From an uncultured Bacteroidales bacterium (GTDB lineage: Bacteria > Bacteroidota > Bacteroidia > Bacteroidales > ML635J-15): a stretch of 19,996 nt of DNA. This document shows, one piece after another, positions 1 through 7,364 of the stretch (within the stretch, counting starts at the first letter, position 1; every line of letters starts with the position of its first letter). A program made the position numbers and the translations under genes. The stretch is taken from assembly GCA_905233405.1 (NCBI GenBank), contig CAJOEG010000011.1, positions 1 through 19,996 of the forward strand. The letters are read 5' to 3'. The notes under the pieces are model-generated. The model did no database searches and was not told the DNA's origin. It was given only the letters and a program-made list of their open reading frames with translations.

Positions 1-498
1 AACAATGCTTCGGAAGACGACCTTTTCCGCATTTTCCGTAACTACTGCGATGTGCAGAATGTCGGTCGTCTTGTAAAGTCGATTGTAGCACGCCGCGAAA
101 GCGAGCCGTTCGGCGAAATTGACGATTTCGTGAATTTCCTTGAGCAGTTTGCTCCGAAAAACCGTGAGATAAAGTATTATGCACAAATATTTCAGGCTTT
201 GCGCATAGAGGTCAACGATGAGATTGCTTCGCTCGGTGATTTCCTGACGGCAGCTCCGCAGGTACTTGCAAAGGGCGGTCGCCTGTCGGTCATTTCGTAT
301 CATTCGATGGAAGACAGGCTAGTGAAGAATCTTATCCGCACTGGCAACGTTGACGGAAATGACGAGCGTGATGTCTTTGGTCGTGCTAATTTGAGTTTAA
401 AGCCTGTCAACAAGCAGGTTATTGTTCCAAGTGACGAAGAGGTGGAAAGAAATCCGCGTGCCAAGTCAGCAAAATTAAGAATTTCGGAAAGGATTTAG
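1..498 (+). CDS. rsmH: 16S rRNA (cytosine-1402-N4)-methyltransferase RsmH, C-terminal part
   Basis: The gene is open from the first base of the window (frame 1) to a TAG at 496-498, so the N-terminal S-adenosylmethionine-binding half lies upstream and only about 165 residues are visible. A GTG at position 52 is an internal codon and not a start, because the reading frame continues upstream without a stop. The family signature GGRLSVISYHSMEDRLVK (encoded at about 274-327) is the conserved RsmH strand-loop that closes the methyltransferase fold. The C-terminus ends with the usual basic NPRAKSAKLR stretch. RsmH methylates N4 of C1402 in the ribosomal P site. It is the customary first or second gene of the dcw cluster, and the next gene starts 2 nt after its stop. 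Identification is confident, and only the 5' end is missing. Confidence 0.96.
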   Translation, partial: NNASEDDLFRIFRNYCDVQNVGRLVKSIVARRESEPFGEIDDFVNFLEQFAPKNREIKYYAQIFQALRIEVNDEIASLGDFLTAAPQVLAKGGRLSVISYHSMEDRLVKNLIRTGNVDGNDERDVFGRANLSLKPVNKQVIVPSDEEVERNPRAKSAKLRISERI

Positions 499-500
499 CG

Positions 501-857
501 ATGGATTTCTTCAAAGGTTTACGCAACGTATTGTCGGGTGACATAATAATGGACAATCTTACCAAAAGATGGGTGAGATTCATCATTTTCGTGTTCGTCA
601 TTATGCTTCTGTACAACGTGAACCGCTTCCACGGAATTTATGTTTACCGCGAAATAAGCAAGTCGGAGGAACACATCGAGAAACTTCGTGCCGAGGGGGT
701 TGCCGTGCAGTCGGAACTTCTGAAGAAGACAAACAGGCGTAAAAGTGTCTTGTCTTTGCTTGAGTCAAAAGGCTCAACGTTGAAGGAATCGAAGCGTCCT
801 GCACATAAAATAATCTATAAAGTAAGGAAGTCTAAAGGGGGAAGACTTGAAAAATGA
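501..857 (+). CDS. ftsL: FtsL-like septum protein (small bitopic)
   Basis: This 118-aa protein has a short basic N-terminus with a VLSGDI motif (residues 10-15), one membrane segment at about residues 25-42, and a periplasmic helix at about 50-85 that looks like a short coiled coil. That is the topology of FtsL, which joins FtsQ and a FtsB-like partner in the divisome. The position between rsmH and ftsI is the standard one for ftsL. The ATG at 501 is preferred over the internal ATG at 549 because the VLSGD segment before the membrane helix resembles Bacteroidota homologues as I remember them. The stop overlaps the ftsI start by 4 nt (ATGA), implying coupled translation. The C-terminus is strongly basic (Lys/Arg-rich from about residue 95). 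Sequence conservation in FtsL is low, so the call rests on topology and context. Confidence 0.8.
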   Translation: MDFFKGLRNVLSGDIIMDNLTKRWVRFIIFVFVIMLLYNVNRFHGIYVYREISKSEEHIEKLRAEGVAVQSELLKKTNRRKSVLSLLESKGSTLKESKRPAHKIIYKVRKSKGGRLEK

Positions 858-2623
858 AAAAAGGTAAGAGAAATATAACGCTTAGGAACTCCTTCATATT
901 TTTGATATTAGTAATAGGTGTGTCGTTCTGGATAGTGGGCAAGATAATTTATTTGCAACTTACAACTCCGGAAGAAGCCAAGGAAAACGTTTCGGTGAGG
1001 ACGGAAACCATAAAGCCCAAGCGTGGTGACATATATTCGTCTGACGGAAAGTTACTTGCAACATCGGTATGCTACTACGACACTTATCTTGACTTGGCTT
1101 GTCAGGGTGTGAGGGCGATGACCGACTCTGCCTTCGATGCCGAAATCGACTCGCTGAGCATTTGTCTTGCCGATTTGTTCCGTGAGAAAACCAAGGACAA
1201 ATATAAATCTGAAATTCGCAATGCCAAGAACAACGGTAGCCGCAGTTACTGCATAAAGAGGCGTGTCAACTATCTTGATTACGAGAAGATGAGGACTTTC
1301 CCGTTCCTGCGCAGGGGAAAATACCGTGCTGGATTCTATTCGACTGAAATTTTCGAGAGGGAAAAGCCTTTTGGCAAACTTGCACGCCGTACAATAGGCG
1401 AGTCGAGCGAAAAGGGTCACTATGGCTTGGAATTCAGTTACGACAGCGTATTGATGGGCGTTGAAGGCTATGCCGCTTTCCAGAAGGTTTCGAAGGACGT
1501 GTGGGTGCCGATTGAGAATTCGTCAGACTATGTAAAGCCTGTCGATGGAAAGGACTTGATTACTACTATCGACATAAGCCTTCAGGATATTGCCGAAACC
1601 GAACTTGAGACCCAGATGCGTCAGTCGTCGGCAAAATATGGTACGGTGGTGGTTATGGAAGTGAAGACAGGCAAGGTGCGTGCAATGGCAAACCTTATGC
1701 GCGATTCGGTCAACTTCTACGAGAATTTCAACTATGCGGTAGGCAACTTGTCGTCGGGTGTCGCTTCTGACCCGGGTTCTACTTTCAAGATTGCTTCGGT
1801 GATTGTCGCAATGGAAGACGGTTACATTACTCCCGAAACTATGGTCAAGGTTGGAAATGGCGTTGACAACTACTACGGCAAGACTATCCGCGATTCACAT
1901 ACTCCAGACAGCACTTGGCTTTCGGTGCAGAGGATAATTGAGACTTCGTCGAATGTGGGAACGGCACGCTTCGTTTACGACAACTACAAGCACCAGCAGC
2001 AGAAATTCGTCGACGGCATAAAGCGTCTTCACCTTAACGAACCGCTTGGCATTGAACTGAAAGGCGAGGCTGTTCCTGTAATCCACGAACCAGGTTCAAA
2101 GCAATGGTCAGGTATTTCGTTGCCTTGGATGGCTTACGGATATGGAATTTCAATATCGCCGTTGCAGATTCTGGCTTTCTACAATGCCATTGCCAACGAT
2201 GGAAAACTTATGCGTCCGATGTTTGTGGAAGGCCTTTCGTACCGTGGCGAGATGGTTGATACTTTTGAGCCATACGTAATTGACCAGCAGATATGTTCGC
2301 ACAAGACTATTGAAGCCGTAAAGAAAATGCTCGAAGGTGTTGTTCAGCACGGTACTGCCCGAAACTTGAGGAATGAGAATTATCCAATTGCTGGAAAAAC
2401 AGGTACTGCACAGATGAACTACGGCAAGGACGGTCAGAAGATTTCGTACCACGCTTCGTTTGTGGGATATTTCCCTGCCGACGACCCGCAGTATTCTTGC
2501 ATTGTGTCAATATACAACCCGTCGGAAGGAAGTTTCTACGGAAATTGCTGGAAATGTGTTCCGCAAGATTGCCGACAAGATTTACTCCACCGACACCAAG
2601 GCCGTTGCCAACGAGCCGATTGA
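854..2623 (+). CDS. ftsI: Septal peptidoglycan transpeptidase FtsI (PBP class B), frame broken near its 3' end
   Basis: This class B penicillin-binding protein cross-links septal peptidoglycan. It has one N-terminal membrane anchor (about residues 13-34), a PBP-dimer domain (about 45-250) and a transpeptidase domain with all three catalytic motifs: S309-T-F-K (SxxK, nucleophile Ser309), S365-S-N (SxN) and K515-T-G (KTG). The frame starting at 854 runs to a stop at 2621-2623. However, after Gly563 (codon 2540-2542) its last 26 residues, rich in Cys, His and Arg, no longer resemble the family. The expected continuation (IAGNVFRKIADKIY) is encoded one frame over, from 2544. The intact product would therefore be about 705 aa with a PASTA tail, whereas the uncorrected reading gives 589 aa. 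A real mutation or an assembly error could both explain this. The start overlaps ftsL by 4 nt. All active-site residues are kept in the upstream frame. Confidence 0.9.
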   Translation: MKKGKRNITLRNSFIFLILVIGVSFWIVGKIIYLQLTTPEEAKENVSVRTETIKPKRGDIYSSDGKLLATSVCYYDTYLDLACQGVRAMTDSAFDAEIDSLSICLADLFREKTKDKYKSEIRNAKNNGSRSYCIKRRVNYLDYEKMRTFPFLRRGKYRAGFYSTEIFEREKPFGKLARRTIGESSEKGHYGLEFSYDSVLMGVEGYAAFQKVSKDVWVPIENSSDYVKPVDGKDLITTIDISLQDIAETELETQMRQSSAKYGTVVVMEVKTGKVRAMANLMRDSVNFYENFNYAVGNLSSGVASDPGSTFKIASVIVAMEDGYITPETMVKVGNGVDNYYGKTIRDSHTPDSTWLSVQRIIETSSNVGTARFVYDNYKHQQQKFVDGIKRLHLNEPLGIELKGEAVPVIHEPGSKQWSGISLPWMAYGYGISISPLQILAFYNAIANDGKLMRPMFVEGLSYRGEMVDTFEPYVIDQQICSHKTIEAVKKMLEGVVQHGTARNLRNENYPIAGKTGTAQMNYGKDGQKISYHASFVGYFPADDPQYSCIVSIYNPSEGSFYGNCWKCVPQDCRQDLLHRHQGRCQRAD

Positions 2624-2969
2624 AGAATATGTTTCCGCACTTCCGCTTAGCAAGGCTGGCAGTCGCGAGAAAATCCAGAGCGTATGTGAAATCCTTGACT
2701 TGCCGACCAATATTGAAAACTTCCCGACGGTAAAATGGATACGATTCAAGGATTTGACTGGCGACAAGGAGAATTTTGCTCCGTATATGCCCGAAAATGG
2801 CGGTTATGTCCCGGATGTAAGGAATATGGGTGCTGCAGATGCAATCAGAATCCTTGAAAATAATGGGCTTCGCGTTATGATTTCTGGTCGCGGACGAGTT
2901 GTGGAGCAGACACCGACGCAGGGAAGTATTTGTGCAAAGGGAGATTCGGTTTATTTGACTTTAAAATAA
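2544..2969 (+). pseudogene. ftsI: Out-of-frame 3' part of ftsI: end of transpeptidase plus PASTA domain
   Basis: This frame continues ftsI after the break near 2543. It begins IAGNVFRKIADKIYSTDTKA, the last helix of the transpeptidase domain, then has a linker of about 75 residues and a PASTA domain encoded at about 2808-2966. The PASTA part starts VPDVRNMGAADAIRILENNG and ends with a GDSVYLTLK strand. PASTA domains on PBPs bind peptidoglycan or tune the transpeptidase. No credible start serves this stretch alone: the longest open frame begins at a TTG at 2460, which lies inside transpeptidase sequence, and the first ATG in this frame falls just before the PASTA domain. It is therefore a detached remnant of ftsI, not an independent gene. 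It ends 7 nt before murE. Confidence 0.85.
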
Positions 2970-2976
2970 AAGGAAG

Positions 2977-4404
2977 ATGGATATAAATGTTTCGTTGAAC
3001 AAATTGAAAGTGGTGAAGTCGGTTGTAAGGCAGCCGGGTTTCGAGAAGATTGAATTTGATTCGCGTAAGGTTGGCGCCGGCGATATGTTCGTAGCCATAG
3101 TCGGAACTGCTTCCGACGGACACGATTTCATTGAAACGGCTATAGGTAGCGGCGCAAAGATGATAGTTTGCGAAAAAATGCCCGAAAAGCTTCACGATGA
3201 TGTAAGTTACATTCAGGTGGAATCGTCGTCCGAGGCTCTTGGAATTTTGGCTTCCGACTACTACGGAAACCCATCGTCGAAACTGAAACTGGTTGGTGTT
3301 ACCGGCACTAACGGCAAGACCACAATTGCGGGAACTTTGTACAACCTTACCCGCAAACTGGGCTACAAGGTGGGACTTTTCTCAACGGTAAAGGTGATAG
3401 TCGATACCGAAGTTATCCCTGCTACCCACACCACGCCCGACCAGCTTCAACTTAACAAATATCTGGCACAGATGGTTGATTGCGGCTGCGACTACTGCTT
3501 TATGGAAGTAAGTTCGCACTCGGTAGTGCAGAACCGCATTGCAGGATTGAACTTCGCTGGCGGAATTTTCACCAACATTACCCACGACCATCTCGATTTC
3601 CACAAGACTTTCGCCGAATACATCAAGGCAAAGCAGGGATTCTTCAATTTGTTGCCTGCAAATGCTTTCGCAATCACCAACATCGATGACCGCAACGGCG
3701 AAATAATGTACCAGAACTCAAAAGCAAAAAAATATACATATTCGCTTCTGTCGGCTGCCGACTTCAAAGCAAAGGTCGTTGAAGACGGCTTTGAAGGAAT
3801 GCAGCTCGACATTAACGGCGACGAGGTATGGGTAAACTTCATCGGACGCTTCAACGCCTACAACCTGCTTGCAATCTACGGAACTGCAATGCTTCTCGGT
3901 TTTGAAAAGATGGAGGTGCTGAGGACTTTGAGCGAACTGCATCCTGTTGATGGTCGTTTCGAAATCATTCGCTCCAAGGAAGGCGTTACCGCAATAGTTG
4001 ATTATGCTCACACGCCTGATGCCTTGCAGAATGTTATTTCTACCATCAACGACATCCGCTGTGGCAGTGGCACCTTGATAACAGTTGTCGGTTGTGGCGG
4101 AAATCGCGACAAGACCAAGGCCGCCGAGATGAGCGACAAGGTAATCCTTACTTCCGACAATCCGCGCAACGAGGAACCCGAAGACATACTTGACGATATG
4201 CAGAAGGGCGTCGAACCGCAGTGGAAAAACAAGGTCCTCAGGATTACAAGCCGCGAAGAGGCTATCCGCACAGCTTGCATGCTGGCAAAGAAGGGAGACA
4301 TTATACTTGTGGCTGGCAAAGGTCACGAAACATATCAGGAGATAAAGGGAGTTCGTCATCATTTCGACGACAAGGAGATTTTAAATAACGCATTTAACAA
4401 CTAA
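2977..4404 (+). CDS. murE: UDP-MurNAc-L-Ala-D-Glu:meso-diaminopimelate ligase MurE
   Basis: This cytoplasmic ATP-dependent amide ligase adds the third residue of the peptidoglycan stem peptide. The 475-aa length is normal for the family. The Mur ligase fold is complete: an N-terminal UDP-substrate domain with FDSRKVGAGDMFVA (residues 27-40), the ATP P-loop GTNGKTT (110-116), the HTTPD substrate loop (151-155), EVSSH (177-181), ITHDHLDFH (201-209), and a C-terminal domain with DYAHTPDAL and GCGGNRDKTK. The tetrapeptide DNPR at 394-397 is the established marker for meso-diaminopimelate specificity, as opposed to L-lysine. The wall is therefore inferred to be the A1-gamma type usual in Gram-negatives. 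The ATG lies 7 nt after the ftsI frame and the stop is 6 nt before mraY. Confidence 0.97.
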   Translation: MDINVSLNKLKVVKSVVRQPGFEKIEFDSRKVGAGDMFVAIVGTASDGHDFIETAIGSGAKMIVCEKMPEKLHDDVSYIQVESSSEALGILASDYYGNPSSKLKLVGVTGTNGKTTIAGTLYNLTRKLGYKVGLFSTVKVIVDTEVIPATHTTPDQLQLNKYLAQMVDCGCDYCFMEVSSHSVVQNRIAGLNFAGGIFTNITHDHLDFHKTFAEYIKAKQGFFNLLPANAFAITNIDDRNGEIMYQNSKAKKYTYSLLSAADFKAKVVEDGFEGMQLDINGDEVWVNFIGRFNAYNLLAIYGTAMLLGFEKMEVLRTLSELHPVDGRFEIIRSKEGVTAIVDYAHTPDALQNVISTINDIRCGSGTLITVVGCGGNRDKTKAAEMSDKVILTSDNPRNEEPEDILDDMQKGVEPQWKNKVLRITSREEAIRTACMLAKKGDIILVAGKGHETYQEIKGVRHHFDDKEILNNAFNN

Positions 4405-4410
4405 CGGATT

Positions 4411-5997
4411 ATGTTTTATCATTTATTTCAGTACCTGCAAGAATTAGGGATGCCCGGAGCAGGTGTATTTCAATACATTTCGTTCCGTTCGGGTATTTCG
4501 ATGATTGCTTCGCTAATAATAGCGATATGGTTTGGAAAGTGGTTCATCAAGAGGATGAAAAAGTCGGGAAAGACCGAAATAGAGGAAACCCGCACCACAA
4601 TGAACGACGCTCCGAGCGGAAATTCGCAGAACTGTGACACCTGCACTAACAACGTCAAGAACTTCAAGAAGAACGTGCCGACTATGGGTGGTCTTATCAT
4701 CATTGCGGCAATCGTGATTCCAACCTTGCTCTTCGCACAGTTGAACAACGTCTATACAATCTTGATGCTTGTTACGACACTGTGGCTCGGCTGCCTTGGT
4801 TTCCTCGATGACTACCTGAAGCAGAAGAAGCACAACAAGGACGGTTTGCCAGGCAAGTTTAAACTGCTGGGACAGATACTTCTGGGAGTTGCCGTGGGTG
4901 CAATATTGTACTTCTCCGACGACGCCGTAATTAGGGAAAAGGTTGTTTCCTCCGAAGAAGAACTTGTTGCCGCTGCACAAAAAATACAGCAGGGAAAAGA
5001 TATGCAGTTGGCATTGGATAATACCGCGGCAGAATTGGAAACACTAAAGAAAGAACGCGACGAGGCAGAAAGTCAGGCCGAAACGTCAGACCCATCGCTG
5101 GGAGAAGTAATGTCCGAATATGAAAGGAAGATTGATTCTACCCAACACAAATTGGACTCTTTAAATATTGCCCTGACCAACCTGCAGAATGCCAACAATG
5201 AAATGTCGGAAGCAGAAAAGCAAAGCAGATGCAACATAACGGAAGTAGTTGGCAACTCCGATTGTTCTGGCATTACAGAGTACCAAGACACCAAGTCGAC
5301 AAAGACAACCATCCCGTTCCTCAAGAACAACGAACTCGACTACAGATGGTTTGTTGCGTGGGCTGGCGACTATGCCGACAAACTTGCATGGCTGGTTTTC
5401 ATCATAATGACAATCCTTGTGGTTGCGGCTGTGTCGAACGGAGCCAACCTCACCGACGGTATGGACGGCATGGCAACGGGAACCTCGGCAATCATCGGCG
5501 CAACGCTCGGTATTCTGGCATACGTTTCCGGTAACCGCGTGGCAGCCGAGTACCTTAACATATTGTACATCCCGAATACTGGCGAACTTATGATATATGC
5601 ATCAGCATTCATGGGAGCAACCATCGGTTTCCTATGGTACAACACCTACCCTGCCCAAGTTTTCATGGGCGACACAGGAAGCCTTACGCTTGGCGGCATC
5701 ATTGCAGTGTTCGCAATCATCATCAAAAAGGAACTTATACTTCCTATACTCTGCGGTATTTTCCTTGTCGAAAGCCTTTCGGTAATAATACAGAACCGCT
5801 ATTGCAAGTACTACCGCAAGAAACATAAACTTCCGATAGGCGTACCAGTGCCAGTGGAGAAACGTCCGTTCAGGATGGCACCGCTGCACCATCATTATCA
5901 GAAGAAGGGAATGCCCGAATCCAAGATTGTAGCCAGATTCTGGATTGTAACATTGTTGTTGGCTATCATTTCAATTGTAACATTAAAATTAAGATAA
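4411..5997 (+). CDS. mraY: Phospho-MurNAc-pentapeptide translocase MraY with a large periplasmic coiled-coil insertion
   Basis: This polytopic membrane enzyme transfers phospho-MurNAc-pentapeptide to undecaprenyl phosphate to make lipid I. Catalytic landmarks are present: PTMGG (90-94), the Asp pair D133-D134 in LDDYLKQKKHNKDGLPGKFK, NLTDGMDGMATG with D349 and D352, MGDTGSLTLGG, and the HHH motif at 493-495 followed by YQKKG. At 528 aa it is far longer than the roughly 360 aa of E. coli MraY. Most of the excess lies at about residues 178-297, between the membrane helix ending near 168 and the next helix starting near 315. By the MraY fold, that loop is periplasmic. The insert has two helical stretches (about 184-226 and 231-272) and two cysteines (C274, C285). 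The first cytoplasmic loop (about 44-90) is also divergent, with a CDTC motif at 75-78. The conserved VGET..R sequence normally found there is not recognisable. The enzyme is probably active because its core is intact. Confidence 0.95.
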   Translation: MFYHLFQYLQELGMPGAGVFQYISFRSGISMIASLIIAIWFGKWFIKRMKKSGKTEIEETRTTMNDAPSGNSQNCDTCTNNVKNFKKNVPTMGGLIIIAAIVIPTLLFAQLNNVYTILMLVTTLWLGCLGFLDDYLKQKKHNKDGLPGKFKLLGQILLGVAVGAILYFSDDAVIREKVVSSEEELVAAAQKIQQGKDMQLALDNTAAELETLKKERDEAESQAETSDPSLGEVMSEYERKIDSTQHKLDSLNIALTNLQNANNEMSEAEKQSRCNITEVVGNSDCSGITEYQDTKSTKTTIPFLKNNELDYRWFVAWAGDYADKLAWLVFIIMTILVVAAVSNGANLTDGMDGMATGTSAIIGATLGILAYVSGNRVAAEYLNILYIPNTGELMIYASAFMGATIGFLWYNTYPAQVFMGDTGSLTLGGIIAVFAIIIKKELILPILCGIFLVESLSVIIQNRYCKYYRKKHKLPIGVPVPVEKRPFRMAPLHHHYQKKGMPESKIVARFWIVTLLLAIISIVTLKLR

Positions 5998-6001
5998 TAA
6001 A

Positions 6002-7351
6002 GTGGAAAAGAGAATTGTAGTATTAGGAGCTGGAGAAAGCGGAGCAGGAGCAGCTGTATTGGCCGCAGTAAACGATTTTGACGTATTTGTTTCCGACAAG
6101 GGAGAAATTGCCGACAAGTACAAGGAATTGCTGAAGGATTATAACGTGCTTTACGAGGAAAAGCAGCATACCGAGGAGTTGATTCTAAATGCCGACGAAA
6201 TCATAAAGAGTCCGGGTATTCCCGAAACTGCACCTATGGTTGTGAAGGCTCGTCAGCTTGGTATTCCAATAATTTCGGAAATTGAGTTTGCCGCACGTTA
6301 CACAAATGCAGTAAAGATTTGTATCACAGGAAGCAACGGTAAGACTACAACCACAATGCTCATCTACCACATACTGAAGAAGGCAGGTCTTAACGTAGGT
6401 CTGGCAGGAAATGTAGGACAGAGCTTCGCATATCAGGTTGCAACCAAGGAATACGACTACTATGTTATTGAACTTAGCAGCTTCCAGTTGGACAACATGT
6501 ACAAGTTCAAGAGCGACTTGTCGGTGCTGATGAACATCACCCCCGACCACTTGGACCGCTACGACCACAAGTTCCAGAACTACATAGATGCAAAGTTCCG
6601 CATCTTGCAGAATACCACAGCAAAGGATTCTTTCATCTACTGCTCCGACGACGAGGTCATCATAAACGAAATCTCGAAGCGCGAAATCCTTGCTACACAA
6701 CTTGAATTCACCCAGAAGAAGAGAAAGGTGAAAAACGGTGCTATGCTCAGCGAGGACGAAAAGTCAATTGACTATGTAAACAACAGCAGCAAGACCTTGA
6801 CAATGCTCATCGACGACCTATCAATCAAGGGCAAGCACAACGTTTACAACTCGATGGCAGCAGGTATTGTTGCACAGGTCCTCAACATCAGGAACGATGT
6901 CATCCGCGAAAGCTTGATGGACTTCAAGAACGTGGAACACCGTATGGAACCAGTTCTCACTATCAGGGGCATAAAGTTCATAAACGACTCCAAGGCAACC
7001 AATATCAATTCGGTATGGTACGCCCTTGAATCGGTAACAACCCCAATAGTTTGGATTGTTGGCGGCAAGGACAAGGGCAACGACTACGAGGTTTTGCGCG
7101 AACTGGTCGAGAAAAAGGTAAAGGGCATTGTTTGCCTAGGCATCGACAACAGCCCAATTCACAAGGCATTCGACAGCATGGGACTTCCAATGGTTGATGT
7201 CACCAGCATGGACGATGCAGTGAACGAAGCCTACAAGATGGGCAAGCCGGGCGATACCGTTCTGCTCTCTCCTGCATGCGCAAGTTTCGACTTGTTCGAC
7301 AACTACGAAGACCGTGGCAACAAGTTTAAGATTGCTGTAAGGAATCTGTAA
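6002..7351 (+). CDS. murD: UDP-MurNAc-L-alanine:D-glutamate ligase MurD
   Basis: This cytoplasmic Mur ligase adds D-glutamate to UDP-MurNAc-L-Ala. It is 449 aa, the usual length. It opens with a Rossmann-like IVVLGAGESGAGAA (residues 5-18) that binds the UDP substrate. It then shows the P-loop GSNGKTT (110-116), the family sequences IELSSFQLDNM and NITPDHLDRYDHKFQNYIDAK in the central ATPase domain, and FINDSKATN, VGGKDKGNDYE and LLSPACASFDLFDNYEDRG in the C-terminal domain. The start is a GTG at 6002, 4 nt after the mraY stop; the GESGAG motif follows at the right distance and no ATG lies closer. This non-ATG start may limit expression slightly. It is followed after 13 nt by ftsW. Confidence 0.97.
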   Translation: MEKRIVVLGAGESGAGAAVLAAVNDFDVFVSDKGEIADKYKELLKDYNVLYEEKQHTEELILNADEIIKSPGIPETAPMVVKARQLGIPIISEIEFAARYTNAVKICITGSNGKTTTTMLIYHILKKAGLNVGLAGNVGQSFAYQVATKEYDYYVIELSSFQLDNMYKFKSDLSVLMNITPDHLDRYDHKFQNYIDAKFRILQNTTAKDSFIYCSDDEVIINEISKREILATQLEFTQKKRKVKNGAMLSEDEKSIDYVNNSSKTLTMLIDDLSIKGKHNVYNSMAAGIVAQVLNIRNDVIRESLMDFKNVEHRMEPVLTIRGIKFINDSKATNINSVWYALESVTTPIVWIVGGKDKGNDYEVLRELVEKKVKGIVCLGIDNSPIHKAFDSMGLPMVDVTSMDDAVNEAYKMGKPGDTVLLSPACASFDLFDNYEDRGNKFKIAVRNL

Positions 7352-7364
7352 AATAACGTAAAAA

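Noticed and set aside
2530..2560. Programmed ribosomal frameshift in ftsI
   Set aside because: There is no slippery heptamer, no stop codon or rare-codon stall at the shift site and no clear downstream structure; the upstream frame continues for 26 codons past it. Mutation or assembly error is simpler.
3718..4362. Antisense open frame (214 codons) opposite murE
   Set aside because: It is a frame shadow of a complete, typical murE and has no independent support.
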